Positions 1 to 9,886 of a stretch of DNA of 64,000 nucleotides are shown here, one piece after another (within the stretch, counting starts at the first letter, position 1; each line of letters starts with the position of its first letter). Source of the DNA: Paenibacillus sp. PCH8 (GTDB taxonomy: Bacteria; Bacillota; Bacilli; Paenibacillales; Paenibacillaceae); NCBI RefSeq assembly GCF_002968835.1, contig NZ_PKQK01000003.1, positions 1 to 64,000 of the forward strand. The letters are read 5' to 3'. A program made the translations under genes and the position numbers. The notes beneath the pieces are model-generated. The model was not told the DNA's origin, ran no database searches, and saw only the letters and a list, made by a program, of their open reading frames with translations.

Positions 1-1558
1 ATTATTCTGAAGCTGTTGATGAGGAAGTGCGGCCTACGAGGGACGGACGCTTACTGATATCCACTCGCTCCGAGCAGAGCGGATGGAACTATATGGCTGG
101 CATTCCCGAAGAAGCATTGCTCAAGAATGCTGACCACATTAAACAGGTTACATTTGCCTTTACATTGGCTACACTCGGTTTTGGGCTGTTCCTCGGGCTT
201 ATGATGGCCTACCGAAACAGCGCACCCATTCATCGACTGCTGTCTGTGTTTCGAGAGCAAGATAACGAATCTATTGGTAAGCCACGCAATGAATATGATT
301 TTCTAGCCAGCAATATCAACAATTTGATTACGAACAATCATCTTCTCCAAAATGTATTGAACGAACAGATTCCGCTGTTGCGGGATGGTTTCATCAAACG
401 TCTGTTGACTGGCGAGTTCTATACCCCCCCGAACTGGAAGCCATCTCTTCTCAGACTGGAGTTTCGCTCCGCAGTAGTCAGGGCATGGTCGGTTTACTGA
501 AGGTGAACGGCTATGGCAGCCCCGATAGTGGGGAGATTATTCAGGAGCTGAGTGTGACGAGACTGATTGTAAGACAGGTGCTGACGGAATGGAATCCTGA
601 TGTTCTGGTCACGGACTGGGGGACAGATCAGATTGCATTCGTATGTCCCTTTAGTGAAGCAATTTCGGATATATCGCAATGTACTTGTGAAATAGAGCTA
701 GGCCGTTTAACGGATACCATATACCGGGACTACCGGGTATCCACTTCACTCGGTACCGGTTCTCCTTATGATGTTTGGAATGATGTGGGGCGTTCGTTTG
801 ATGAAGCAAGACAAGCACTGGAATATGCAATTCATATTGGAGCAGATTGTCACGTGAGATACGAGGATACCTTGAAGGAAACAGAGTTGTACTATTATCC
901 GATAGAGTCTGAGCAGCGTCTGCTTAATACGCTCAAGGCGGGAGAACTTGCAGAATCCAACCGTATTCTGGATCAATTGTTCATGCGAAATGTTGAGGAG
1001 CGAGAGCTGTCCTACGACATGACGCAGCAGTTCATCATGGAGCTGAAGGGAACGTTTCTGAAATTGGATGAACTGACTATCAAGATAGAAGAATCACTCG
1101 TCGAAGATTTCAAAAGTAGAGTCGCTGCAATTCAGGCTACAGAGAGTATTGCCGTACTGCGAGACAAGTTCAGTCAATTGACAGAAGATATCTGTGGAGA
1201 CGTGCAGAGGAAGAAATCTACGATGCATGCGGATACCGTGAATGAAATCATTGATTATATCGGGGCATCTTATAGTGACGCAAGCCTGACGTTATACCGG
1301 ATTGCGGAACAGATGGGCAAGTCCGAGAAGTTTATCTCCCAATTATTCAAGGAGCATACCGGAGAGAATCTTTCAGATTATGTAGAACGGGTACGAATTG
1401 ACATGGCGACTGACCTGTTGCGCGAGAGCCAGAAGACGATTGACGACATCGCGCTAACAACCGGATATAATAGTTCGCATTCGTTTCGCAGAGCATTCAA
1501 AAGGGTTCGTGGGATATCCCCAAGTGCATTCAGGCAGATGGATCATACCAACAAATAA
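1..1558 (+). pseudogene. Membrane-anchored AraC-family regulator; 5' end outside window, frameshifted
   Basis: This is the C-terminal part of a large one-component regulator of the kind Paenibacillus places beside LplABC-type sugar transporters. The open frame already runs at base 3, so the start lies upstream. The visible order is the end of an extracellular sensor region, one membrane helix (roughly bases 145-215), a cytoplasmic linker, and a C-terminal two-helix-turn-helix AraC domain (about 1225-1545, with a typical GYNSSHSFRRAFKR second helix-turn-helix). The frame breaks in a run of seven C at 424-430. The upstream frame runs off to a stop at 500, while the downstream frame reads TPPELEAISSQTG and continues to 1558. 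Eight or five C would rejoin them. The downstream transporter is the probable target. Either a sequencing indel, a real lesion or a phase-variable tract would explain the break. Confidence 0.8.
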
Positions 1559-1610
1559 TACCCGCACCCGCCATATCGATCAGCTGGACACATCCAAAAT
1601 TCAAAGGCGT

Positions 1611-1633
1611 ACCAAGGATTCCATCTTGGTTTT
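1611..1633 (+). terminator. Weak hairpin between regulator and transporter
   Basis: ACCAAG (1611-1616) pairs with CTTGGT (1625-1630) around an 8-nt loop and is followed by a short T-run. It is a weak candidate and may only reduce read-through from the regulator into the transporter genes. Confidence 0.35.
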
Positions 1634-1740
1634 ACCGGAATCGTACCTCAATTGTCGAAGTGTACCTTTACGCAACCGGGAGCGCAATCTTATGATTACG
1701 AGCAAGAAAGCGCTATCAAAAAAAGGTGGTAATCATTCAC

Positions 1741-2730
1741 TTGCTGCCTAATGGGGGGATGAATCTGAGAACGACGATGTCCAATGGTAAAACGGTTGTG
1801 AAGCAACGCAGGCGATCAGCGATGAAGCAGGTGCTATCCAGAAGTTGGCGAAGGCACTGGCAACTTTATCTGCTGATCATTCCTCCCGTCGCATATTTCA
1901 TCATCTTCAAGTATGTGCCGATGGTTAATGCAGTTTTGGCCTTTAAAGATTACAACGTGATCAAGGGAATCTGGGGAAGTCCGTGGGCAGGTACCAAGTA
2001 TTTTGAATTACTTTTCCAAAACCCTGCATTTTTCACACTGATCAAAAACACACTGTATATTTCGTTCTACAGTTTAATTGTTGGGTTTCCCGTTCCTATA
2101 TTACTGGCTCTGGCACTGAACGAAATCAAGAACGCCAAATTCAAGAAAACCGTCCAAATGGTCACCTATGCACCTTATTTCATATCGACCGTTGTCATGG
2201 TATCCATCATCATGTTGTTTCTATCTCCGCGGCTCGGAATCGTTAACACCATTACAGGCGCACTGGGTTTTGAAGCCGTGAATTACCTTGGAGAGCCAGG
2301 GTTATTCCGATCGATCTATGTATTTTCCGATGTTTGGCAGAGCATGGGATATTCAGCTGTGATCTACTTGGCAGCTCTGGCTGGCATTGATCCTTCATTA
2401 TACGAGGCAGCCAAGGTTGATGGAGCCAACCGGTTTCAGAAAATAGTGAACGTCGATCTGCCCGGCCTGTTACCGGCAGCCGTTATCATCTTGATTCTTA
2501 GCGTAGGTAACATCATGGCAGTCGGGTTCGAGAAAATATATCTGCTGCAAAACCCGCTGAATCTCTCGGCTTCGGAAATCATCTCCACGTATGTGTACAA
2601 GATGGGATTGCTGAATGCCAATTACAGCTTTGCTACGGCTGTTGGCCTCTTTAATTCTCTGATCAATCTGGTCCTGTTGTTAACTGTTAATGCGGCCGCG
2701 AAACGGCTGTCCAATACAAGCTTGTGGTAA
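1741..2730 (+). CDS. ABC sugar transporter permease, LplB type
   Basis: Inner-membrane subunit of a CUT1-class carbohydrate ABC importer. The 329-residue protein has a basic N-terminus, about six membrane helices and the permease loop that contacts the ATPase (EAAKVDGANRFQKI, the EAA motif), placing it in the LplB/YtcP group. These transporters usually share an MsmX-type ATPase encoded elsewhere, and none is encoded here. The start is uncertain. TTG at 1741 has AAAGGTGG 11 nt upstream; ATG at 1759 and 1777 lack well-spaced ribosome sites. The LplC-type permease begins 27 nt after the stop and the binding protein follows. Given the nearby xylanolytic genes, xylo-oligosaccharide or acidic xylan fragments are plausible cargo, which is inference. 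Confidence 0.9.
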   Translation: MLPNGGMNLRTTMSNGKTVVKQRRRSAMKQVLSRSWRRHWQLYLLIIPPVAYFIIFKYVPMVNAVLAFKDYNVIKGIWGSPWAGTKYFELLFQNPAFFTLIKNTLYISFYSLIVGFPVPILLALALNEIKNAKFKKTVQMVTYAPYFISTVVMVSIIMLFLSPRLGIVNTITGALGFEAVNYLGEPGLFRSIYVFSDVWQSMGYSAVIYLAALAGIDPSLYEAAKVDGANRFQKIVNVDLPGLLPAAVIILILSVGNIMAVGFEKIYLLQNPLNLSASEIISTYVYKMGLLNANYSFATAVGLFNSLINLVLLLTVNAAAKRLSNTSLW

Positions 2731-2757
2731 GGCTGCAAGAGGGAGGGAGTCCATGCA

Positions 2758-3687
2758 ATGAGCAAGTTACAATCCCATGCCAACCGATCACCGGTTAACG
2801 GAAGGAGCACGATCAGAGAATCGTCCGGGGACCGTATATTTATGACCATAATCTATCTTGTTCTGACTGTAGTTCTAATAGCGGTACTATATCCACTGAT
2901 TTATATTGTAAGCTCTTCTCTGAGCAGCCCTGCAGCCGTTTCCTCGGGGAAAGTGTGGTTATGGCCCGTTGACTTAACACTGGATGGTTACAAGTCAGTG
3001 TTACGTAATGCTCAGGTAATAACAGGTTATGCCAATTCGCTGTTCTATACAGCAAGTGGCACGTTAATCAGTGTAGCTCTGACGATTATGATCGCGTATC
3101 CCCTTTCCAAAAAGACTTTTGTGGGGCGCAGTCCACTTATGATGTTCATCGTGTTCACCATGCTCTTCTCCGGCGGACTGATTCCGACCTATCTGGTGGT
3201 CAAATTCATGGGACTCATCGACACCCGCTGGGCACTTCTGATTCCAAATGCCGTTTGGGTATGGCAAGTCATTATCGCACGAACCTTTTTTCAGAACTCG
3301 ATTCCAGAAGAACTGTCCGAAGCCGCAGATATTGACGGTTGCAGCGACATCCGGTTTATCTTCAGTGTGATTCTGCCTCTCGCCAAACCCATCGTTGCCG
3401 TTCTGGCGCTTATGTATGCCGTCGGTCAGTGGAATGCGTATTTCGATGCTCTGATCTATTTGAAATCGCAATCGCTCTACCCGCTACAGCTCATTCTGCG
3501 CAGTATTCTGATACTGAATAGCAGCACTGGAAATATGGATGCGTCTGAGATGATTAAACAGCAACAAATGGCTGAACTCATGAAATACTCATTGATTGTC
3601 ATGGCGAGTTTGCCCGTGCTTGTCATCTATCCTTTTGTTCAGCGATATTTCGTACAGGGCATGCTCATCGGTTCGGTCAAAGGATAA
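2758..3687 (+). CDS. ABC sugar transporter permease, LplC/YtcP type
   Basis: Second membrane subunit of the same CUT1 importer, 309 residues with about six membrane helices. The EAA loop reads LSEAADIDGCSDIRFIF, with the conserved glycine, and the C-terminus VQGMLIGSVKG is characteristic of the LplC/YtcP family. GAGGGAGGGAG lies upstream of the ATG. It sits between the LplB-type permease and the binding lipoprotein, forming a permease-permease-binder operon. The last 35 nt before the binding protein contain a strong ribosome site, so the three genes are probably cotranscribed. No ATPase is adjacent. Confidence 0.9.
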   Translation: MSKLQSHANRSPVNGRSTIRESSGDRIFMTIIYLVLTVVLIAVLYPLIYIVSSSLSSPAAVSSGKVWLWPVDLTLDGYKSVLRNAQVITGYANSLFYTASGTLISVALTIMIAYPLSKKTFVGRSPLMMFIVFTMLFSGGLIPTYLVVKFMGLIDTRWALLIPNAVWVWQVIIARTFFQNSIPEELSEAADIDGCSDIRFIFSVILPLAKPIVAVLALMYAVGQWNAYFDALIYLKSQSLYPLQLILRSILILNSSTGNMDASEMIKQQQMAELMKYSLIVMASLPVLVIYPFVQRYFVQGMLIGSVKG

Positions 3688-3722
3688 TTCCAATATTATG
3701 ATTCATAAGGGAGAGGGTCTTT

Positions 3723-5372
3723 TTGAGAAAAACAGGATCAAGATTAATCGCGTATCTGCTGCTTTTTTCCATCGTGCTTACTGCTTGTTCGTCTTCTGAC
3801 ACCGGTAAGGGGGAAAAGGGCGAAGGGGGTTCGTCCGGAGATAACGTGTCCATTAATGTATTCGCGCATCAAGGCTCCGACACCAATCTGGAAACGAACA
3901 AGTTTACGAAGAAGATGGAAGAGAAGTTTAATATCAAGTTCAACTGGACAACGGTGCCTTTTGACGGTGCGGCTGAAAAGAGACAAATCTCTTTGGCCTC
4001 AGGGGATTATCCAGACCTCTATCTGCTCATTCCGTGGGTTGACCGGTTCTCACAGACCGACTTGTTGAAGTTCGGCCAGCAGGGAGTAATCATCCCGCTC
4101 AATGATCTGATTGACCAATATGCTCCAAATATCAAAAAAGTGCTGGATAGCAGTGATTATTATAAAGCGATGAACACGGCTCCAGATGGCAATATCTATG
4201 GTCTGACAGGTCTTAATGAGTGCTTCCACTGTTCCTACCCGAACAAAATGTGGGTCAACACCAAATGGATGGAACAGCTTGGGGTGACCGAGCCCTCAAC
4301 GACTGAGGAATTCAAAGCGTTGCTGGAGGCATTCAAAACCAAAGATCCGAATGGCAACGGCAAAGCTGATGAAGTTCCACTCAGTGGTTCCGTTGAAAAT
4401 TTCGGCGTGCACATCATTCCGTATTTGATGAACGGTTTCATCTATGATGATGACAGAAACTATCTCATTATGAAGGATGGCCGAGTCGAAACGGTGGCGA
4501 ATAAACCGGAGTGGAAGGAGGGACTTACCTATATCAAATCACTCTATGATGAAGGGCTAATCGATCCCGGGGCCTTTACGCAAAATGTAGGGGCGTTCAA
4601 GAAGATCGGAGATAATGCCGATGCACAGCTTCTTGGCGCAGGTGCAGCCATGCATCCGTCCTTATTTGTAACTACTTCCGAAGGTTCTCCGTATGGAAAT
4701 GACTACAATCCGATTTCTCCACTGAAGGGGCCGAATGCTGAGTATGCAACCTACAATTATCCAATTGATCCGGGAGCATCTTTTGTACTAACGAACAAGG
4801 CAAGTGAGGAAACGCAGATTGCGGCTATCAAGTTACTGGATTATTTCTACTCACAAGAAGGAGCCATGGCTTCTTATCTGGGTGAAGAAGACTCAAGCTG
4901 GCGTAAACCACAGGAAGGTGAAGTGGCTCTGAACGATCAGGTGCAACCATTATACAAAGCAATTCCGCTTCCTGCTGGAGAAGAACCGCGCAATGACAGC
5001 TGGGCTGCACTAAGCCAGTATAACCACCACCGGGCATACCGCGATGCGGAAGTGCAAGGCACAGACATCTATGCAAATGATGGCTACGAACGCCGTCTGT
5101 ATGAGGCGACTTTATTAATGGAAGGCAAAGAACCGAAAGAAGTATTTCCTCACTGGGCACTGTGGGTTGATCCTTCAAGTGCGGATGAAACAAGTATGAT
5201 GCAGACAAATCTCAAGGATTATATTGATCAGAACGCTCTGCAATTCATTACAGGAGCGAAGAGTCTTGACAAGGATTGGGATGATTATGTGAAAGGACTG
5301 GAGGGCTTGAATATCAATCGATATCTGGAAATTATGCAGGCCTCCTATGACTCCTCGTCAATCTCCAAATAA
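3723..5372 (+). CDS. Extracellular sugar-binding lipoprotein (LplA type, family 1)
   Basis: Lipid-anchored substrate-binding protein of the importer encoded just upstream, 549 residues. It starts with TTG after AGGGAGAGGG. The N-terminus is basic then hydrophobic and ends in a lipobox, LTAC, followed by a Ser/Gly-rich tether. The mature part has features of long LplA-like binders: a DGNIYGL segment, a DPNGNGKADEVP calcium-loop-like stretch (also seen in homologues) and a C-terminal region rich in aromatic residues. The large size is normal for this subgroup, which binds oligosaccharides. A terminator follows, so it is the last gene of the operon. The ligand cannot be read from sequence; the xylan enzymes alongside suggest xylan fragments. 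Confidence 0.9.
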   Translation: MRKTGSRLIAYLLLFSIVLTACSSSDTGKGEKGEGGSSGDNVSINVFAHQGSDTNLETNKFTKKMEEKFNIKFNWTTVPFDGAAEKRQISLASGDYPDLYLLIPWVDRFSQTDLLKFGQQGVIIPLNDLIDQYAPNIKKVLDSSDYYKAMNTAPDGNIYGLTGLNECFHCSYPNKMWVNTKWMEQLGVTEPSTTEEFKALLEAFKTKDPNGNGKADEVPLSGSVENFGVHIIPYLMNGFIYDDDRNYLIMKDGRVETVANKPEWKEGLTYIKSLYDEGLIDPGAFTQNVGAFKKIGDNADAQLLGAGAAMHPSLFVTTSEGSPYGNDYNPISPLKGPNAEYATYNYPIDPGASFVLTNKASEETQIAAIKLLDYFYSQEGAMASYLGEEDSSWRKPQEGEVALNDQVQPLYKAIPLPAGEEPRNDSWAALSQYNHHRAYRDAEVQGTDIYANDGYERRLYEATLLMEGKEPKEVFPHWALWVDPSSADETSMMQTNLKDYIDQNALQFITGAKSLDKDWDDYVKGLEGLNINRYLEIMQASYDSSSISK

Positions 5373-5434
5373 GTGGGGAGGAGCTGAACCGTCTGAGATC
5401 AAAGAAAATCGGTTAAGCCTGTTCCTAAGAAAAT

Positions 5435-5474
5435 GGACCCGTTTCGCATATCCTGCGAGCCGGGTCCGTCTTTT
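5435..5474 (+). terminator. Terminator between convergent ABC operon and GH8 gene
   Basis: GGACCCG (5435-5441) pairs with CGGGTCC (5461-5467) and is followed by GTCTTTT. It closes the first ABC operon. Confidence 0.75.
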
Positions 5475-5493
5475 CGTATATTGATAATGGATA

Positions 5494-6636
5494 TTAATAC
5501 ATACGATATTGTCCACTCAGCGCGAGCAGACTGAAGAAATACAGACAGTTATCATAGTAGCGGCGTTCGCCTTGTCGCAAAGGCGTGTTCCAGAACTGGC
5601 GGACATACTGGCTGGCATAAGGACCGTCCGCAGCGAGGGAAGCCATCGCATTGGTAGCGAGAAGACCAACAGGATGCAGAGACGGCTCGTCCAAAGCTTC
5701 GCCCTCAATGGTATAACGTCGATAATCTGATATTTCAATATCACTGAAAAAAGCCTGAATTCGATTGGACTGTTCTACTTGCCAGCGATCCTTGCGGAAC
5801 CACTCCCAGTCCAGAGCAATATTTGCCGCAACACGGTAGGCATCACTATAGAAATGTCTGAAATCGCCATCAGGCTGAAGGGGTGCAGGTGTACCGTCAA
5901 AATTGGCATATTCGGGTGAGAGTCCGGTTACCGGATGACAGGCTGTGTGCAGATAAGCCCGGCTTGCAGCTGCAGCCTCTGTCCAGAAGCTCCGATCGTC
6001 CTCATCCGCATATTTCGCGAACAGCTCATAGAAATGAGGCAGATGATAGGAAGGGTCGCTAAACGGGGTTTCCGGTATGAATTTGATCAGTTTTGTCTCC
6101 GGGTCCCACATCGGATCACCCTCGCCATGTTCTCCTTGATGTACGCAAGCATGAAGGATTCTTCTCGCTTGTGCAGCATAATTATATGGCGCTGCTCCAT
6201 CACCCCAGCGATTGGAGGCAAAGATCAGGGACATAGCAAAAAACTCCTCACCGTCCGGCGCAGGTCCTGGCGACAAGCGCGTTCCGTCCGGTTTGCAATG
6301 CCATGAAAAATAATCCTTGTATCGGCCATCCGTATGCTGCATGAATGTATTCGAAAAATTCCAGAGTCGATCAAACTCTTCTTTTTTATCCATCTGCACA
6401 GCCATCATCATGCCATAAGACATACCCTCGGAGCGAACATCCAGATTACCCGTATCCAGCAAATATCCTTTGTCCTCACCCATGGGGTAATATATTCGCG
6501 TATTCTCATCGCCATAGAACAGCTCGTTCCATGTCTCGTCCAATCTTGTTCTAATCTCGTTCTCATCATAGCCTAGCTCCAGAAATAGATTCGCATATGT
6601 ACCCGTATCGTACGCGCCCTGACCTGTGATAGTCAT
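5494..6636 (-). CDS. rexA: GH8 reducing-end xylose-releasing exo-oligoxylanase
   Basis: Cytoplasmic glycoside hydrolase that removes xylose from the reducing end of xylo-oligosaccharides. The 380-residue protein has no signal peptide, which fits action on imported oligomers. It closely resembles the Bacillus halodurans GH8 enzyme (Rex) as I remember it, over its whole length, including GYLLDTGNLDVRSEG and the closing RRYYDNCLYFF region. The general acid is Glu70 in RSEGMSYG and the candidate base is Asp265 in YSDAYRVAAN, both in the expected places. AAAGGAGAAAATCA precedes the ATG. It is transcribed toward the ABC operon, from a region holding a cre-like site. Reducing-end activity rather than endo-xylanase is inferred from that similarity and from the missing export signal. 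Confidence 0.92.
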   Translation of the reverse strand: MTITGQGAYDTGTYANLFLELGYDENEIRTRLDETWNELFYGDENTRIYYPMGEDKGYLLDTGNLDVRSEGMSYGMMMAVQMDKKEEFDRLWNFSNTFMQHTDGRYKDYFSWHCKPDGTRLSPGPAPDGEEFFAMSLIFASNRWGDGAAPYNYAAQARRILHACVHQGEHGEGDPMWDPETKLIKFIPETPFSDPSYHLPHFYELFAKYADEDDRSFWTEAAAASRAYLHTACHPVTGLSPEYANFDGTPAPLQPDGDFRHFYSDAYRVAANIALDWEWFRKDRWQVEQSNRIQAFFSDIEISDYRRYTIEGEALDEPSLHPVGLLATNAMASLAADGPYASQYVRQFWNTPLRQGERRYYDNCLYFFSLLALSGQYRMY

Positions 6637-6693
6637 TGATTTTCTCCTTTGTTAATCCGTTTACTAAAATTATAACATGGCAAGAGTATACAG

Positions 6694-6709
6694 AATAAAG
6701 CGTTTACAT
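6694..6709. promoter_or_regulatory. cre-like site upstream of the GH8 gene
   Basis: AATAAAGCGTTTACAT matches 14 of 16 positions of the CcpA-binding consensus WTGNNARCGNWWWCAW. It lies about 60 bp upstream of the GH8 start, where carbon catabolite repression would be expected. Binding is inferred. Confidence 0.5.
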
Positions 6710-6776
6710 GAAAAATTATAGGTATTCGATGATGTGCATGATCGTGCCCGGTTTGAAATGATATAGTGAATCAAGT

Positions 6777-6824
6777 CCTATACTTTGTCAGGTTGTTGTA
6801 AAATTATGTAAGCGCTACACTTTG
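6777..6824 (+). promoter_or_regulatory. Conserved upstream element of the esterase-xylanase operon
   Basis: This 48-nt block begins CCTATACTTTGTCAGG and ends with TGTAAGCGCTACACTTTG. A copy matching at about 39 of 48 positions occurs at 10786-10833, in front of a degraded esterase copy. TGTAAGCG is a cre-like half site, but the second half is one base out of register. The block probably holds the promoter and operator for the genes from 6926 onward; exact -35/-10 boxes are unclear. Confidence 0.5.
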
Positions 6825-6925
6825 GGAGAAGGATCACACCCGGTGTAATAATAGCGGGAGAATTCATTCCTTCAAATGTTGTTAAATATGATCAAAATCT
6901 AACAGAAAGGGTGTGATGGTGTATT

Positions 6926-8208
6926 ATGCTCCACGATTCAGGAGATGCCGGTGGAAACAAGGAAGTGACGGCACCGCGCGATCCCGTGGGAGTGGTGGAG
7001 TCGGCATACGAGCCGGATATTGAGTTTGAATCACAAGTATATCGCGACATGATTGCCCGATCTCTTCTGAACAAAGGAAATAACATCCGTTTAAAACAAG
7101 CCATTGAGAAGGCAAAAAACGGCGAACCTGTCGTTATGGCTTACATTGGAGGCTCCATTACTCAAGGGGCTGGTGCAGCACCCATTCATCTCCGCAGTTA
7201 TGTTTATCGGTCGTACGAGTTGTTCAAGTTTATGTTTGCGCTTTCAAAAGACAGTCCGATACACCTGACTAAAGCAGGTGTAGGTGGTACACCTTCTGAA
7301 CTGGGAATTGTACGCTATGATCGTGATGTACTCGGAGAAGGCACTATTCAGCCGGATATTGTCATTGTAGAATTCGCAGTCAATGACGCAGACGATGAAA
7401 CGCAGGGCAATTGCTACGAGAGTCTGGTTCTCAAAGCACTTGCTGCCGATAACAAGCCAGCGGTCATCTTGTTGTTCAGTGTCTTTGAGAATGACTGGAA
7501 TCTCCAGGATCGTCTCGCTCCAGTTGGATGGCATTATGATCTGCCAATGGTAAGTGTGAAGGATGCGGTCGTAGATCAGTTCCACAAGACGAAAGATGAA
7601 GGCAACGTAATCTCCAAAGCGCAATTTTTCCATGATATCTATCATCCGACTAACTTGGGGCATCGCATCATGGCCGACTGTTTGGAATTCCTGTTCGACG
7701 TAACGGATCGTTCCGAGCCAGACCAGAGGGATCATGATATTGAAAAAGCACCGCTCATTGGAAATGACTTCGTGGATGTAAAGTTGCTAGATCGGAAAAA
7801 CGGTAGCGATATCGCCCGAATTGATGCAGGTCCATTTACGAAAACGGACACGGATCTGCAGATGGCTGAGATGGATCTTCACAGCTTCGGCACACCCCAG
7901 TTCCCTAACAACTGGATGTATTCCGGTGGGGAGAAGAGGTCCGGAGCGGCTTTAAACTACATTTGCGGTGCAAACGCCTTATTCTGGTCTTTAAGGATTC
8001 TGGTAAAGACGAATTCGGAACCGCTCATATCAGGGTGGATGGAGAATTTGTCAAAAAGGCCGACCCACGTCAGGTGAACTGGACGCATTGCCATGCCATA
8101 CTTCTGATTAACGAAGAGCACGTTGCGGAGCACTTCGTTGAGATCGAAATGGCAGATGGGCACGAACATAAGCACTTCACGATTCTGGGTTTTGGCTATG
8201 TAGATTAA
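6926..8208 (+). pseudogene. SGNH-fold carbohydrate esterase, single-base frameshift near the C-terminus
   Basis: A two-part SGNH/GDSL hydrolase, probably deacetylating xylan or xylo-oligosaccharides. The first frame (6926-8077) carries the catalytic motifs: GGSITQGAG with the serine, a glycine block KAGVGGTPS, the Asn block in EFAVNDADDE, and DIYHPTNLGH with Asp and His. After GEKRSGA, near 7936-7951, the family-typical C-terminal domain continues in another frame (from CKRLILVFKDSG to GFGYVD, stop 8208). One missing base would restore a 427-residue protein. As written, the product ends with about 40 unrelated residues. No signal peptide is seen. It heads an operon with the CE1 esterase and GH11 xylanase. 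The catalytic domain is intact, so partial activity is possible. Confidence 0.82.
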
Positions 8209-8235
8209 CTGAAGTGGGATTTTCACCCGTAGTAG

Positions 8236-9030
<795 letters not shown>

Positions 9031-9104
9031 AAACTCGCCGGGGAAAGTTCGTATCGGATAAACGTATCAACCAAATCTATTAAAATATCAGGAGGTTTTC
9101 TAAC

Positions 9105-9740
9105 ATGTTTAAATTCGGTAAAAAATTAATGACCGTTGTTCTTGCAGCTTCCATGAGTTTTGGTGTCTTCGCAGCTACTTCCAGTGCGGCAACAGATTAT
9201 TGGCAGAATTGGACGGATGGCGGAGGAACCGTTAACGCTGTGAATGGATCAGGTGGTAATTATAGCGTTAATTGGCAAAATGTAGGGAACTTTGTTGTCG
9301 GAAAAGGGTGGAATAATGGTACGCCTAACCGGGTTGTTAATTACAATGCGGGTGCATTTTCTCCTTCTGGTAATGGATACCTGACCTTCTACGGTTGGAC
9401 CAGAAACGCTTTGATTGAATATTACGTGGTGGATAGCTGGGGATCATATCGTCCTACTGGAACGTATAAGGGCTCGATGACTAGTGATGGTGGAACATAT
9501 GACATTTATACAACCATGAGATACAATGCTCCTTCCATAGACGGTACCCAAACTTTCCCTCAGTACTGGAGTGTTAGACAATCCAAGAAACCAATCGGAG
9601 TCAATTCTACCATTACGTTCAGTAATCATGTGAATGCGTGGGCAAGTAAAGGGATGCATCTGGGCAACAGCTGGTCCTATCAGGTGATGGCAACTGAGGG
9701 ATATCAAAGTAGCGGAAATGCCAACGTAACGGTTTGGTAA
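9105..9740 (+). CDS. xynA: GH11 endo-1,4-beta-xylanase, secreted
   Basis: Small secreted xylanase that cuts the xylan backbone, 211 residues including a signal peptide of about 28 residues ending at SSAAT. The mature part starts with [11 protein letters not shown] and has the jelly-roll GH11 sequence throughout. The nucleophile is Glu105 ([12 protein letters not shown]) and the acid/base is Glu198 ([10 protein letters not shown]). The length equals classical low-mass xylanases such as Bacillus subtilis XynA, with no extra binding module. TCAGGAGG precedes the ATG. It lies last among three xylan-acting genes and before a lipoprotein, and a long inverted repeat follows. Family and activity are secure. 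Confidence 0.97.
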   Translation: MFKFGKKLMTVVLAASMSFGVFAATSSAATDYWQNWTDGGGTVNAVNGSGGNYSVNWQNVGNFVVGKGWNNGTPNRVVNYNAGAFSPSGNGYLTFYGWTRNALIEYYVVDSWGSYRPTGTYKGSMTSDGGTYDIYTTMRYNAPSIDGTQTFPQYWSVRQSKKPIGVNSTITFSNHVNAWASKGMHLGNSWSYQVMATEGYQSSGNANVTVW

Positions 9741-9769
9741 AATGATGTGAATAACTGCTGAATTCTTTT

Positions 9770-9823
9770 CCGGAAATGTTGAGGACCGCTATTCACTAGA
9801 CTAACGGGCCTCAACATTACCGG
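9770..9823. repeat. Long inverted repeat after the xylanase gene
   Basis: CCGGAAATGTTGAGG (9770-9784) and CCTCAACATTACCGG (9809-9823) pair at 14 of 15 positions around a 24-nt loop. There is no T-run on the plus strand, so it is a poor intrinsic terminator. It could stabilise the xylanase mRNA 3' end. Confidence 0.7.
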
Positions 9824-9886
9824 CTTCAAGCTTGGCAGGAGATCCTCATGAATTATAATATGTATCAGCCTAAAGGAGATAAACGA

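Noticed and set aside
3064..3471. Minus-strand 135-codon open frame
   Set aside because: It lies inside the LplC-type permease gene and reads as low-complexity His/Asn-rich sequence.
6808..6823. Full cre site TGTAAGCGCTACAC
   Set aside because: The second half is one base out of register with the CcpA consensus; it is included only as part of the conserved element.
9770..9823. Inverted repeat as terminator or mobile element end
   Set aside because: There is no T-run for termination, no target-site duplication and no second copy in the window. It is kept only as an inverted repeat.
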